A DNA stretch of 64,000 bases from positions 248,001 through 312,000 of the forward strand of contig NZ_RMVE01000005.1 in assembly GCF_003865345.1 (NCBI RefSeq). Direction: 5' to 3'. Each line of letters opens with the position of its first letter. The stretch's first letter is position 1. Shown here piece by piece: positions 1 to 9,054 of this stretch. The notes beneath the pieces were generated by a model. That model was not told the origin of the DNA and did no database searches. It saw only the letters and a program-made list of their open reading frames with translations. A program made the translations under genes and the position numbers. The stretch comes from Nonlabens xiamenensis. Lineage in GTDB: Bacteria > Bacteroidota > Bacteroidia > Flavobacteriales > Flavobacteriaceae.

Positions 1-873
1 ACCATCGAGGAAAAAGTTGAAATCGCTAAACAGCATTTGTTACCTAAACAACTCAAGGAACATGGTCTAAACAAAAGCCACCTTAAAATTGGTAAACCTC
101 AATTAGAAAGAATCGTTGAAGGATATACCCGAGAAAGCGGAGTGCGAGCGCTGGATAAGCAAATTGCTAAAATGGTACGTTATGCAGCCAAAAGCATCGC
201 CATGGAAGAAGAATACGATGTCAAGGCGACCAATGATACCATCTTGAAGGTGTTAGGATCGCCCAAAATGCAACGTGACAAATATGAAAACAATGAAGTA
301 GCCGGTGTAGTTACTGGCCTAGCCTGGACCAAGGTGGGAGGGGACATTCTTTTTATAGAGTCTATTCTGAGTAAAGGAAAAGGGAACCTGACCATTACCG
401 GTAATTTGGGTAAGGTGATGAAGGAAAGTGCAACCATTGCGATGGAGTACATCAAGGCCAATGCGGAACAACTGGGTATTGACCACGTGGTTTTTGAAAA
501 ATACAATGTGCATATCCACGTACCTGAAGGGGCCACACCCAAGGATGGCCCTAGTGCTGGTGTAACGATGCTTACCTCACTGGTATCCTTGTTCACCCAA
601 CGCAAGGTCAAAAAGAGTATCGCCATGACCGGAGAGATTACCTTGAGGGGTAAGGTATTGCCTGTAGGCGGAATCAAGGAAAAAATCCTGGCTGCCAAAC
701 GTGCACGCATCAAGGAAATATTGCTTTGTGAACAAAACCGCAGGGATATTGAAGAGATCAAACCTGAGTATTTGAAAGGTCTGACTTTCCATTATGTGAG
801 TGATATGAGCAAAGTTTTGGAATTGGCGTTGACCAAACAAAAAGTCAAAAACCCTAAAGAATTGATAGGATAA
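1..873 (+). CDS. lon: Lon protease, C-terminal part (5' end outside window)
   Basis: This is the C-terminal ~290 residues of the ATP-dependent protease Lon, which degrades misfolded and regulatory proteins in the cytoplasm. The reading frame is open from base 1, so the gene begins upstream of the window. The first ~65 residues are the helical AAA+ lid ([11 protein letters not shown] is typical). They are followed by the S16 protease domain with catalytic Ser in KDGPSAGV (about 540-565) and catalytic Lys in [13 protein letters not shown] (about 670-700). The gene stops at 871-873, only 18 bases from the end of a convergent gene. Nothing looks broken in the visible part. Confidence 0.97.
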   Translation, partial: TIEEKVEIAKQHLLPKQLKEHGLNKSHLKIGKPQLERIVEGYTRESGVRALDKQIAKMVRYAAKSIAMEEEYDVKATNDTILKVLGSPKMQRDKYENNEVAGVVTGLAWTKVGGDILFIESILSKGKGNLTITGNLGKVMKESATIAMEYIKANAEQLGIDHVVFEKYNVHIHVPEGATPKDGPSAGVTMLTSLVSLFTQRKVKKSIAMTGEITLRGKVLPVGGIKEKILAAKRARIKEILLCEQNRRDIEEIKPEYLKGLTFHYVSDMSKVLELALTKQKVKNPKELIG

Positions 874-891
874 ATTTTTTGTCAGGATTTA

Positions 892-1359
892 TTATTTGCC
901 GTCCAGATCTAACAAGATAGAGGTGCGTTTCTCGACAATCAGGTGTTGATACCATTTACCTAGATTGGCGGCTATCTTTTGATGGTTTTCTACCAATTGT
1001 ATAGCCAGCGGAAAGACTGCGCGGTCTTTGTGATTTTTAATAGCGGTAAGGTAACCCAGGAACTTACCGTGTTGGTTCAGTATTTTCGGCGGGTTGGTAC
1101 TCAGCGGGTTCCAAGGTGAATAGTTCTTATTGGGGTCTCCGTAAATATTAAGGTCATTCCAGATGGAAGTCGAACTAAAACTGCTACCGTACTCGCCAAA
1201 GGCATTCCATATAGAATTGGTCTGAAATCTTTCACATGTCAAACAACCCAAGTAAACTTGATGATTTTCACCCCCGTAGAGGTGCATTTCCTGGCCTTGA
1301 GCCAGACCACCTATAAGTAGGTTCAAAAGAATAATTCCTGCAAACGGAAGCTGGCGCAT
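892..1359 (-). CDS. small secreted protein of unknown function
   Basis: Encodes 155 residues with an N-terminal signal peptide (MRQLPFAGIILLNLLIGGLAQGQ) and a soluble remainder, so it is probably periplasmic or secreted. I chose the ATG at 1359 because it gives a clean signal peptide and lies about 25 bases below a good promoter (1391-1420). The upstream in-frame extension to 1455 would contain that promoter. The mature part carries a CLTC pair and repeated motifs of the type 'SIWN...YG' (SIWNAFGEYGSS, SIWNDLNIYGDP). This resembles families of small secreted Bacteroidota proteins, but I cannot name it. It is convergent with lon. Confidence 0.7.
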   Translation of the reverse strand: MRQLPFAGIILLNLLIGGLAQGQEMHLYGGENHQVYLGCLTCERFQTNSIWNAFGEYGSSFSSTSIWNDLNIYGDPNKNYSPWNPLSTNPPKILNQHGKFLGYLTAIKNHKDRAVFPLAIQLVENHQKIAANLGKWYQHLIVEKRTSILLDLDGK

Positions 1360-1390
1360 ATTCGTTAGGATTTGTGTTGATGCTTGCTTC

Positions 1391-1420
1391 CAAAAATAAG
1401 TGAAAGAAATACGACAACAA
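1391..1420 (-). promoter_or_regulatory. Bacteroidota-type promoter for the secreted protein gene
   Basis: On the minus strand a TTG (plus-strand CAA at 1418-1420) is followed after 19 bases by TATTTTTG (plus 1391-1398), matching TTG-N19..21-TAnnTTTG. Predicted transcription start is near 1384, about 25 bases before the ATG at 1359. Confidence 0.55.
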
Positions 1421-2110
1421 AAGCGCCGAAAAACACAAGCTTTATAATTTGGCAAATAAAGACAGGGTAGGATGGTGAGGAATAATCAAATCCTTTTGGC
1501 TCATTGAATGGTGTATACACACTTCCGTCATGTACAATTAAGTCAATGGGTTATTCCAAAACAGTTGACCCTTAAACTGTTATATTAAACTGCTGCGTTC
1601 TGGGTAAGCAGCTCGCGGTCGAACAACTCCAAATTGATTGGTTTGAAAGTTGGACGAATCTGCTATGATGGATATCGACTTGTTATTAGCACCATAGACA
1701 CAGGACTATCTCTGTTGCTGTCCAACCATATGGCTATCAATATAGAAGTAAAAGATGCCTATAGAAATGACTAACAGCTTACAAGCACACTCCTAGCCAT
1801 TGTTGATTGTATAACTTCCTGTGGGAGAAATATAAGATTTATGTATAGAAGAAAGGAGCTGGAGTTGGGCACAATCCAGCCCAATGTCAATAAAATTAAA
1901 ATATGAGTAGAGTTGCTGACCGTCTCGATTGAAATGATTTCCAAAATAATGAGATACCCTTTGGTGATGAAATGTCCATTAGTGGGTACATAAAACCCTG
2001 CTTTAAAGGGAAGTCCTGTTGACAATTGATAGGAATGAAACACGGATAGGGCGGATGAGTTGCTATCCTTGGGGCATAAGCTTAACAACAACATACAGCG
2101 CGACGAAAGG
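1421..2110. other. about 690 bases without a convincing gene
   Basis: I see no gene with a ribosome binding site, family motif or conserved domain here. On the minus strand a 128-codon frame (1771-2157) is open but overlaps the end of the LptD-like gene and looks compositionally poor. A second minus-strand frame around 1790-1980 reads more like protein (for example FGNHFNRDGQQLYSYFN) but is short and bounded by stops. The stretch may hold a decayed gene on the minus strand or simply spacer. No intrinsic terminator is visible after the LptD-like gene. Confidence 0.4.
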
Positions 2111-4897
2111 TCAGAACTGCGGGTCAGGTTGTTTTCTTTGGTCCCATTTAATGTCACTCAAAGCACTGGCTTTGATACCAATAAAGAAGAACCAGCTGTT
2201 TCTAGGACCTATAGGAGTCCAGTTAAAACTCATCCTAAAACTTTCCAGATCCCGCTGAAAGCGCAAGGTTGTGAATGAAATTCCTTTACCCACAAAATCA
2301 TATCCCGTATTACCGCCTACAGACCATCTGGGGGATAGCTCAACATCGCCGCTTACCATTAAACTTTGATTATTGATCTCACTCTGCCGTTGGGCATTGT
2401 TGTAGGTCATGGTATAAGCAAAGTTCAAATTCCATGGAATCTTAAATCGGTACCGCTGCTCATCTATGTTTACATCCTGTTGTTCTGGTTCAGCATTCAG
2501 GTCGGCATTGGGGTCTACCGCCTGGCCGAAAAGGTCATCCTCCCGACCACCGTTGGCCAGTGTACGATCATTTAATTTTGTTGGGTTTTTCTCTTCTTCT
2601 GTGGCCTCTTTGGAGAAGTCTTTGTCACTTAATGAAAAAGAAACCCTTGCACCAGCTCTGGTCAAACGGAACAGGCTACCACCATTGTTGATATTAAAAG
2701 TATTGATGCGTTGATTATTATTGTCCAGGGCATAAGGATCAAAATTGGCATCCAAGTTCAAATCGATCTTCTTGGTTAAAGGGATGACGCCACGGACCTG
2801 CAGCGGACTCCAGTTCAAGCTATCTCCTGCCAAGTTATAGGCAGTGTTGAATGTGAGTGTTTTTAGTAGTTGAATTTTCTTAGGTTCGGTGGCGGTACTA
2901 TCCTTATCCCTAACTTTGGCCTCAATGTTATTTTGAACGCTGATACCTATACTGCTGGAGAAATTTCGTCCTGGCGCACCGGCATAAGTTCCTTCAAATC
3001 TACTGTAAAAACGCTCTTCCTCTGACACCTCAAGTCCGCGCTCGTCTAGTAATCTTTCATAGTATTGATCAAAACTTGGGTTGGCGGAATAACTAATACT
3101 GGGTCTGATCACATGTCTGATGGCTTTGATTTTAGCATCAGGGTTATCGGATTTCCAGTTTCCAAATATCTGAGTCCCGACGCTGGCACCGTAACTGTAG
3201 GTGCGGTAGGAATCAAACCCATTGATGGTATCCCTTCTTACTGCAAATCCGCCTGTGTCGTTGGCTACCAAGGTCTGATCGATGGTTTCAAACACCCAGT
3301 TCTCATCATAATTGGCATTGGCACTAATACTGAAATAACTGATTTTAAAGTTGGTCGCGAGAGGTACACTATGTCGCACGCCCATCACCGCATTGTCAAA
3401 CATACGACCTGTAAGAAAGTCTTCATCATTGGTATTGATGGTATTTTCTGCACGAACGTTATACTGCAGGTTGACATTTTGGATGATTCCTTTTTTGGAA
3501 CCGTTCTTACCAGCAAAGGGGTACACCCTGGATACACTTCCCTGTAGTGTTGGCAACGTCAGATTCACGGTTCCTTGGTTGACATTTTGTCGCACACTTA
3601 CTGTCGAACTCAAATTGACTTGTGGTTCTCCTGGAAAGGTCTTGTTATACGAAATTGAGCTGGCCAAGGTATTGTTCAGTGTTGCGCTCTGATTGATTTG
3701 ATTAAAGGACTGTCTAAAAAACTCGCTGCTCCCCAGGTTAACGCTAGCGCTAAATCGGGAATTTGGGTTGGATTTCGGATCCTGTGAATGTTGCCAGTTC
3801 AAGTTATAACGTGTAGATTTAGAAAAATCAGAGAATCCGCGCTCACTTTGGATTTGGTTTTCATACAGGAACCTCAAATTTCCAGAAAATCTATACCGCT
3901 TTCTATAACTACTCTCTACACGAGCTCCATAACTTCCATTGGTAAAGTAATCTCCCAACAGGGTCAAGTCAAAATAATCATTGACGGCAAAGTAATAGCC
4001 ACCATTCTGTAAAAAATACCCCTGCGTATTGTTATTTCCAAAGGAGGGCAATATAATTCCACTCTTGCGCTCACTGGTCATGGGGAAAAAGGCAAAGGGT
4101 AATCCCAATGGGGTAGGCACATCGGCAATGTACATATTGACCAAGCCGGTGACAATCTTTTTCTTTGGTACCATCTTAATACGTCGAGCGAGAAAATAAT
4201 ACTCAGGATTTTCAGGATCCTTTGAGGTAGTAAATCTTGCATTGCGCATAAAGAAAACCGAATCATTGACTTTTTTGACTACTTCGGCAATCACGTTGAA
4301 TTCGCCTTGCTTGGTGACTGAATTATAGGTTAGCGCTTTTTTACTGTCTTTGTTGAATACGATGGAGTCAGGCTTTACCGTGTTGGTGCCTTGAGTAAAT
4401 TCCGGTTTTTGGGTGTAAACACCTGTTGAATCCTCGACGATACCATAGGCGTAAATATTGCCGGTATTATTATCAATAACAATTTTTCCGGCTTTGATGT
4501 TGATATCACCGTAAGTGATTTCGGCCTGGTTGTACAAAGTGATGGTATTGTCACGTCTATCGATGCGCTTGTAATCGGTAGCACTGGACTCAATTTTGTA
4601 TTCTAGAAAACTTTTCTTCTTTACGCTGTCTTGCGCAATAGTATCTTTTTTAGAACGATCGTTGGTATCTACGACCACACCGTTTAAATTCATTAAAGCC
4701 GCGTCAGTCCCCTGAATTGATGTGTCTACTTCCTGCTGTCTCAATTCCCTTAGCCTGGCATTGATAAGCGAATCGTTTTTCTGATTTTCACGTGCAGGAA
4801 TCTTCTCCCCAGATTGCGGTAATTCCTGCGCGATAAGTTCTGCACCACCTGTTAAGAACAAAAGGATAAAAATGATATGCTTATAGTAGGTATGCAA
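2111..4897 (-). CDS. lptD: LptD-like outer-membrane LPS assembly protein
   Basis: Encodes 928 residues: a signal peptide (HIIFILLFLTGGAELIAQ), then an OstA/LptA-like domain at about residues 100-260 (NTITLYNQAEITYGD, IDNNTGNIYAYG). The rest is a long beta-barrel region rich in alternating aromatic strands and ending near the stop, as expected for the LptD family that inserts lipopolysaccharide into the outer leaflet. No ATG lies in frame near the signal peptide; the best start is the TTG at 4895-4897, with the next Met far downstream. It is divergent from an amidase gene, sharing about 140 bases that contain one copy of the 16-bp palindrome. Bacteroidota LptD homologues are diverged, so the assignment rests on domain layout. 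Confidence 0.82.
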   Translation of the reverse strand: MHTYYKHIIFILLFLTGGAELIAQELPQSGEKIPARENQKNDSLINARLRELRQQEVDTSIQGTDAALMNLNGVVVDTNDRSKKDTIAQDSVKKKSFLEYKIESSATDYKRIDRRDNTITLYNQAEITYGDINIKAGKIVIDNNTGNIYAYGIVEDSTGVYTQKPEFTQGTNTVKPDSIVFNKDSKKALTYNSVTKQGEFNVIAEVVKKVNDSVFFMRNARFTTSKDPENPEYYFLARRIKMVPKKKIVTGLVNMYIADVPTPLGLPFAFFPMTSERKSGIILPSFGNNNTQGYFLQNGGYYFAVNDYFDLTLLGDYFTNGSYGARVESSYRKRYRFSGNLRFLYENQIQSERGFSDFSKSTRYNLNWQHSQDPKSNPNSRFSASVNLGSSEFFRQSFNQINQSATLNNTLASSISYNKTFPGEPQVNLSSTVSVRQNVNQGTVNLTLPTLQGSVSRVYPFAGKNGSKKGIIQNVNLQYNVRAENTINTNDEDFLTGRMFDNAVMGVRHSVPLATNFKISYFSISANANYDENWVFETIDQTLVANDTGGFAVRRDTINGFDSYRTYSYGASVGTQIFGNWKSDNPDAKIKAIRHVIRPSISYSANPSFDQYYERLLDERGLEVSEEERFYSRFEGTYAGAPGRNFSSSIGISVQNNIEAKVRDKDSTATEPKKIQLLKTLTFNTAYNLAGDSLNWSPLQVRGVIPLTKKIDLNLDANFDPYALDNNNQRINTFNINNGGSLFRLTRAGARVSFSLSDKDFSKEATEEEKNPTKLNDRTLANGGREDDLFGQAVDPNADLNAEPEQQDVNIDEQRYRFKIPWNLNFAYTMTYNNAQRQSEINNQSLMVSGDVELSPRWSVGGNTGYDFVGKGISFTTLRFQRDLESFRMSFNWTPIGPRNSWFFFIGIKASALSDIKWDQRKQPDPQF

Positions 4898-4983
4898 TCT
4901 TGACTGTACTATTTTCGTTATTGGAATGGCCTGGTTTTTGAAATGTCAAAACTACGTATAATATTACAGCTGTTTTGTCATTT

Positions 4984-4999
4984 CGCTTTCGCGAAAGCG
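4984..4999. repeat. 16-bp iterated palindrome, copy 1 (exact, intergenic)
   Basis: Exact CGCTTTCGCGAAAGCG, in the divergent region between the LptD-like gene and the amidase gene. If the amidase were started upstream at 4943, the repeat would encode AFAKA, but the ATG at 5039 is the better start. Confidence 0.9.
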
Positions 5000-5038
5000 G
5001 ACTTAATAAAAAACAATGCTATAAGCTTTATTCTCTAT

Positions 5039-6133
5039 ATGAAAACGAAGGAAATCTTCATTATTGCCCAAATGTTACTGCCTGTTTTTATGCTGGCAAA
5101 TATACCGATCGATTCTACAAAAACCAGCAATAACAAAGTTTTTACAGTGGTATTGGACGCAGGTCATGGAGGTAAGGATTCAGGAAAATATATCGCACGC
5201 ACTGCAGAGAAGGATATTGCACTGAGCGTAGTCAAGATGTTAGGCAAAGAATTGGAGGCGCATCGAGATATCAAAGTGGTTTACACCAGAACAACTGATA
5301 AGTTTCTCGAACTCTACCAGAGGGCTGACATCGCCAATAATGCCAAGGCCGATTTATTTGTATCCGTTCACTGTAATGCAGCGGCAGCCACAAGTGCCAA
5401 AGGAAATGAAACGTGGGTACTTGGGATCCATCGAAATGCAGACAATCTCGAGGTGGTACAACGAGAAAATTCTGTAATTCTATTGGAAGAAGATTACGAA
5501 GAGAAATATGCAGGCTTTAATCCAAACGACCCTTCTAGCTTTGCCACCAACCTGATGATCCAGGAGGAATATTTGGATAATTCTATTGAAATGGCCAGCA
5601 ATGTACAGACCCGATTTTCAGCAGATCTTAAGCGTAAAAATCGCGGAGTCAAACAGGCAGGATTTGCTGTTTTGCGATTGTCTTATATGCCTAGTGTTTT
5701 AATTGAAACTGGGTTTATCACTAATGCCGAGGAACGAGCTTTTCTTAAAAGTAGCGCGGGTCAAAAGAAGGTAGCTCATTCTATTTATGACGCTATTTTA
5801 GAATATCAAAAGAACAGGGATATCAATCTTTTTATATTAGATCAGGTAGATACTGGTAGTGTAGATGGTGCTGTGCCCTTTCAAACGGCGGCAGATAATG
5901 CTATTTATAAGGTCCAAATTAGTGCAAGTGGCAATAAATTAGCTCCCAAATCTTACAATTTTCAGAAATTGCCAGAAATCTCCAGAGAGCAAGATGGGTC
6001 TATTTACCGATATTTTACGGGTAATTTTTCTAACCTGGCAGACGCTGTAGAATTGAAGAAGCAAGCGGTGGCAAAAGGTTATAAATCAGCCTTTATAGTC
6101 GTTTACGAGAACGGTGTGCGTCGAAGGTTGTAA
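5039..6133 (+). CDS. N-acetylmuramoyl-L-alanine amidase with C-terminal SPOR-like domain
   Basis: A 364-residue periplasmic Amidase_3 enzyme that cleaves the bond between MurNAc and the stem peptide, acting in septum splitting and peptidoglycan turnover. A signal peptide (KEIFIIAQMLLPVFMLANIP) is followed by the catalytic domain: zinc ligands in VLDAGHGGKDSG, the Glu in AEKDIALS and the His in SVHCNA, with the catalytic Glu in VLIETGFITN. The last ~75 residues (YKVQISASG ... YKSAFIVVYENG) look like a SPOR domain that would bind denuded glycan strands at the division site. The ATG at 5039 is preferred over upstream in-frame codons because it starts the signal peptide. Confidence 0.93.
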   Translation: MKTKEIFIIAQMLLPVFMLANIPIDSTKTSNNKVFTVVLDAGHGGKDSGKYIARTAEKDIALSVVKMLGKELEAHRDIKVVYTRTTDKFLELYQRADIANNAKADLFVSVHCNAAAATSAKGNETWVLGIHRNADNLEVVQRENSVILLEEDYEEKYAGFNPNDPSSFATNLMIQEEYLDNSIEMASNVQTRFSADLKRKNRGVKQAGFAVLRLSYMPSVLIETGFITNAEERAFLKSSAGQKKVAHSIYDAILEYQKNRDINLFILDQVDTGSVDGAVPFQTAADNAIYKVQISASGNKLAPKSYNFQKLPEISREQDGSIYRYFTGNFSNLADAVELKKQAVAKGYKSAFIVVYENGVRRRL

Positions 6134-6176
6134 CAACTCATAAAAAATTGTTACTTCATATCTATGCGGCTTGCCT

Positions 6177-6184
6177 TATCTTTA
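6177..6184 (+). promoter_or_regulatory. promoter -7 element for the MlaD-like gene
   Basis: TATCTTTA matches TAnnTTTA. A TTG at 6148-6150 lies 26 bases upstream, somewhat further than usual. Predicted start of transcription near 6190 makes the ATG at 6207 the translation start and excludes an upstream TTG. Confidence 0.4.
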
Positions 6185-6206
6185 CATTCGCAGAAAGGCT
6201 ATATTC

Positions 6207-7160
6207 ATGAAGCTCTCCAAAGAAATCAAAGTCGGTATCCTCACAGTTTCAGCCGTTGCGTTGTTCATTTTTGGATACCAGTATCTCAAAGGTCGGAACC
6301 TACTCAAAGATGACCGATCTTTTTATGCCGTTTATAATAACGTGGAAGGACTTACCCAGTCTGCTCCTGTGACCATCAACGGTTTACGGGTTGGAAATAT
6401 TGACAATATTGACTTTTTGGATTCTTCTGGAAGGTTATTGGTAAAATTTCACGTAGATGAGTCTTTTAGTTTTTCTTCGGAAAGTACAGCTTCTGTGTAT
6501 AGCACTAGTCTTATTGGTGGAAAAGCCTTGGCCATCGTCCCCAATTTTGAGAGTAACGCGCGTCCCGCTCAACCAGGTGATACTTTAAAATCTAAGATCG
6601 ATTCTGGTATTCAAGGTCAAGTCATGGATGAGTTCTTACCTCTCAAAGATAAAATTGAGCATATGATTGTGAGTGCTGATTCAGTACTTACCGCTGTGAA
6701 TAAAACCTTGAATCCAAAAACACGAGCAGCTATTGTCAGTAGTTTGGGTGAGGTCAACAGAACATTGGTCGAAATCCGAGGCTTGTCTAGAAGTGCCAAT
6801 AGCTTTTTGGAAGATAACCGCCAGAATCTAGATCGCACGATTGCCAATCTGGACACCACTACCAAGAATTTTGCGGCCATCTCTGATACCTTGGCACAAG
6901 TTGAAATAGCTGGAACGGTAAAAGAACTGGAAATGGCAGTATCCAAATTCAACGTAGTTTTGGATGATGTAGCTTCAGGAAAAGGCAGTTTAGGAAAGTT
7001 GATGACTGACGATAAATTATATACCAACCTTGAGCGCACAACACGTCAGGCTGAGATGCTGTTGCAGGATATCAAACTTAACCCCAAACGATACGTACAT
7101 TTTTCAGTATTCGGTAAGAAGCCTGGAGAATATGAAGAACCAGAATCCCGAGACCAATAA
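6207..7160 (+). CDS. MCE/MlaD family lipid-transport protein
   Basis: Encodes 317 residues with one N-terminal membrane anchor (KVGILTVSAVALFIFGYQYL), then an MCE domain at about residues 35-115 (VYNNVEGLTQSAPVTINGLR, VGNIDNI) and a long helical C-terminal region. This is the substrate-binding component of Mla-type systems that move phospholipid between inner and outer membranes; MCE proteins oligomerise as rings in the periplasm. No MlaE permease or MlaF ATPase lies nearby. The gene follows the amidase and precedes the Fe-S membrane protein by 6 bases, so it may be co-transcribed with the latter. Confidence 0.9.
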   Translation: MKLSKEIKVGILTVSAVALFIFGYQYLKGRNLLKDDRSFYAVYNNVEGLTQSAPVTINGLRVGNIDNIDFLDSSGRLLVKFHVDESFSFSSESTASVYSTSLIGGKALAIVPNFESNARPAQPGDTLKSKIDSGIQGQVMDEFLPLKDKIEHMIVSADSVLTAVNKTLNPKTRAAIVSSLGEVNRTLVEIRGLSRSANSFLEDNRQNLDRTIANLDTTTKNFAAISDTLAQVEIAGTVKELEMAVSKFNVVLDDVASGKGSLGKLMTDDKLYTNLERTTRQAEMLLQDIKLNPKRYVHFSVFGKKPGEYEEPESRDQ

Positions 7161-7166
7161 TCAATT

Positions 7167-8522
7167 ATGGAGTACTTACCTATTATCATTTTTGCCCTGA
7201 TCCTCGTGGGAGGTGTGGGATATTTTGCGAGCAACATCAAAAAAATGATTCGCAACATCAAATTGGGAAAAGAGGTAGATCGTTCTGACCGTAAAGGGGA
7301 ACGCTTTGCACAAATGGCTCGTATAGCTTTAGGTCAATCTAAAATGGTACGTCGTCCTATCGCTGGACTTCTACACATTATTGTGTATATAGGATTTGTC
7401 ATTATCAATATTGAAGTCCTCGAAATCATTATCGATGGTCTGACAGGGCAGCACCGCATTTTTGCGCCTTACTTAGGTGGAGTATATGACTTTCTGATTG
7501 CTACCTTTGAAATTCTTGCCTTATTGGTATTGGTGTCGGTCATTGTGTTCCTGGTAAGAAGGAATGTGATGAATATCCGTCGTTTCTTGGCTCGCGAACT
7601 CAAAGGTTGGCCTAAAAATGACGCCAATTACATTTTGTATTTTGAGGTAGTATTAATGGCGCTTTTCCTTACGATGAATGCTGCCGACCTGGCCATTCAA
7701 CAAGGTGTCGCCGCTGGTAGATTTACCAGTGAGGCCGCTACACATTATATCGCTGCTGGTTCTTTTCCTGTAAGCCAATTTATTTCACCACTGTTTGAAG
7801 GAATGGAGTTCAAAACTTTGTTCTGGATCGAGCGTACTTGCTGGTGGTTACACATTGTAGGTATTTTGATCTTTTTGAATTATCTATACTGGTCCAAGCA
7901 TCTGCACATCATGTTGGCTTTCCCTAACGTTTATCTGGCAAAGCTTACGCCAAAAGGTCAATTCACCAATATGGAGGCGGTGACCAAGGAGGTAAAAATG
8001 ATGATGGATCCCAATGCAGATCCGTTTGCGGCTCCGGACCCTGCTGCTGCAGAAGAAGAGCCTGCCAGTCTGGGTGCTCAGGATATTTTTGATCTGAACC
8101 AGGTACAATTATTAAATGCTTACACCTGTACCGAATGTGGGAGGTGTACGGCCGAGTGTCCGGCCAATCTGACCGGTAAGAAGTTAAGTCCGCGTAAAAT
8201 CATGATGGATACCCGAGATCGCTTGGAAGATGTAGGAAAAGTGATTGATAAAGAAGGGGAATGGAAGGATGATGGTAAGACGTTGTTAAACGATTACATT
8301 TTGACCGAAGAGTTATGGGCTTGTACCACGTGTAATGCCTGTGTTGAGGCATGCCCGATTGGTATCGATCCATTGAGCATCATCATGGAAATGAGAAGAT
8401 ACCTTGTGCTGGAGAATAGTGCGGCGCCTAATGAATTAAATGTCACCATGGGTAATATTGAAAACAATGGAGCACCATGGCCTTATAACCAAATGGATCG
8501 CCTGAACTGGGCAAACGAATAA
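7167..8522 (+). CDS. membrane-bound (Fe-S) oxidoreductase, HdrD/DsrK-like with cytochrome-b-like N-terminus
   Basis: Encodes 451 residues. The N-terminal ~250 residues form about five membrane helices (positions near 3-22, 70-95, 105-130, 150-172, 220-240), resembling the nitrate-reductase gamma/HdrE fold. The C-terminal cytoplasmic part has two 4Fe-4S motifs, CTECGRCTAECP (about residue 320) and CTTCNACVEACP (about 385). It would pass electrons between the quinone pool and a soluble partner. The likely partner is the CCG-domain protein at 9055-9846, so the pair reproduces a split HdrD/E-HdrB arrangement. Donor and acceptor cannot be told from sequence. Confidence 0.88.
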   Translation: MEYLPIIIFALILVGGVGYFASNIKKMIRNIKLGKEVDRSDRKGERFAQMARIALGQSKMVRRPIAGLLHIIVYIGFVIINIEVLEIIIDGLTGQHRIFAPYLGGVYDFLIATFEILALLVLVSVIVFLVRRNVMNIRRFLARELKGWPKNDANYILYFEVVLMALFLTMNAADLAIQQGVAAGRFTSEAATHYIAAGSFPVSQFISPLFEGMEFKTLFWIERTCWWLHIVGILIFLNYLYWSKHLHIMLAFPNVYLAKLTPKGQFTNMEAVTKEVKMMMDPNADPFAAPDPAAAEEEPASLGAQDIFDLNQVQLLNAYTCTECGRCTAECPANLTGKKLSPRKIMMDTRDRLEDVGKVIDKEGEWKDDGKTLLNDYILTEELWACTTCNACVEACPIGIDPLSIIMEMRRYLVLENSAAPNELNVTMGNIENNGAPWPYNQMDRLNWANE

Positions 8523-8526
8523 CATT

Positions 8527-8955
8527 ATGAGTGAACAATTTAAAGAAGCATTAAATGAGGATGGTTCCTTGGCAAGTCCTGTATTGCCGGAAGGTGTCAA
8601 AAACTACTTGATTGATATTGACGGAACTATAACAGAAGATGTTCCTAATGAGGAACCAGAGCGCATGGCAACTTGCTTACCATTCCCAGATGCCTTGAAA
8701 ACCCTGAATGAATGGTACGATGATGGACATATCATTTGTTTCTTTACCTCAAGAACCGAAGAACACAGAGAAGTAACAGAAGCCTGGTTGGACAAGCATG
8801 GTTTCAAATACCACAGTTTATTGATGGGTAAACCTAGAGGAGGAAACTACCACTGGATTGACAACCACATGGTACGCGCTACTCGCTATAAAGGTCAGTT
8901 TACTCATTTGGTAGAAAAGGAAGTAACCATTGAGGTCTTTCAAAATAATAAGTAA
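8527..8955 (+). CDS. HAD-type phosphatase-like protein
   Basis: Encodes 142 residues with HAD motif I as YLIDIDGTI (nucleophile and acid Asp in DxD, about residues 30-36), a motif II-like FFTSRT (about 77) and basic residues with WIDNH further on (about 121). It is short for the superfamily and has no large cap domain. Similar proteins are sometimes annotated 'phosphoheptose isomerase' in Flavobacteriaceae, which the motifs do not support. It sits 4 bases after the membrane Fe-S gene and before its soluble partner. Its substrate is unknown. Confidence 0.75.
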   Translation: MSEQFKEALNEDGSLASPVLPEGVKNYLIDIDGTITEDVPNEEPERMATCLPFPDALKTLNEWYDDGHIICFFTSRTEEHREVTEAWLDKHGFKYHSLLMGKPRGGNYHWIDNHMVRATRYKGQFTHLVEKEVTIEVFQNNK

Positions 8956-8968
8956 ACATACACATTGG

Positions 8969-8996
8969 CTTCCTTTCTTTTGAGCCAGGAAGTTTT
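8969..8996 (+). terminator. weak candidate intrinsic terminator
   Basis: CTTCCT (8969-8974) can pair with AGGAAG (8987-8992), followed by TTTT. An overlapping alternative stem TGGCT/AGCCA exists. The stem is short, so this may only partly terminate before the downstream Fe-S gene. Confidence 0.3.
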
Positions 8997-9054
8997 GTCA
9001 AATTTGCATTGGGAAACAAATTTGGTTCCTGATTGACGTATAGAATAAGAACCT

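Noticed and set aside
1771-2157. 128-codon minus-strand frame after the LptD-like gene
   Set aside because: It overlaps the LptD-like gene by 47 bases in another frame, has no recognisable domain and no ribosome binding site.
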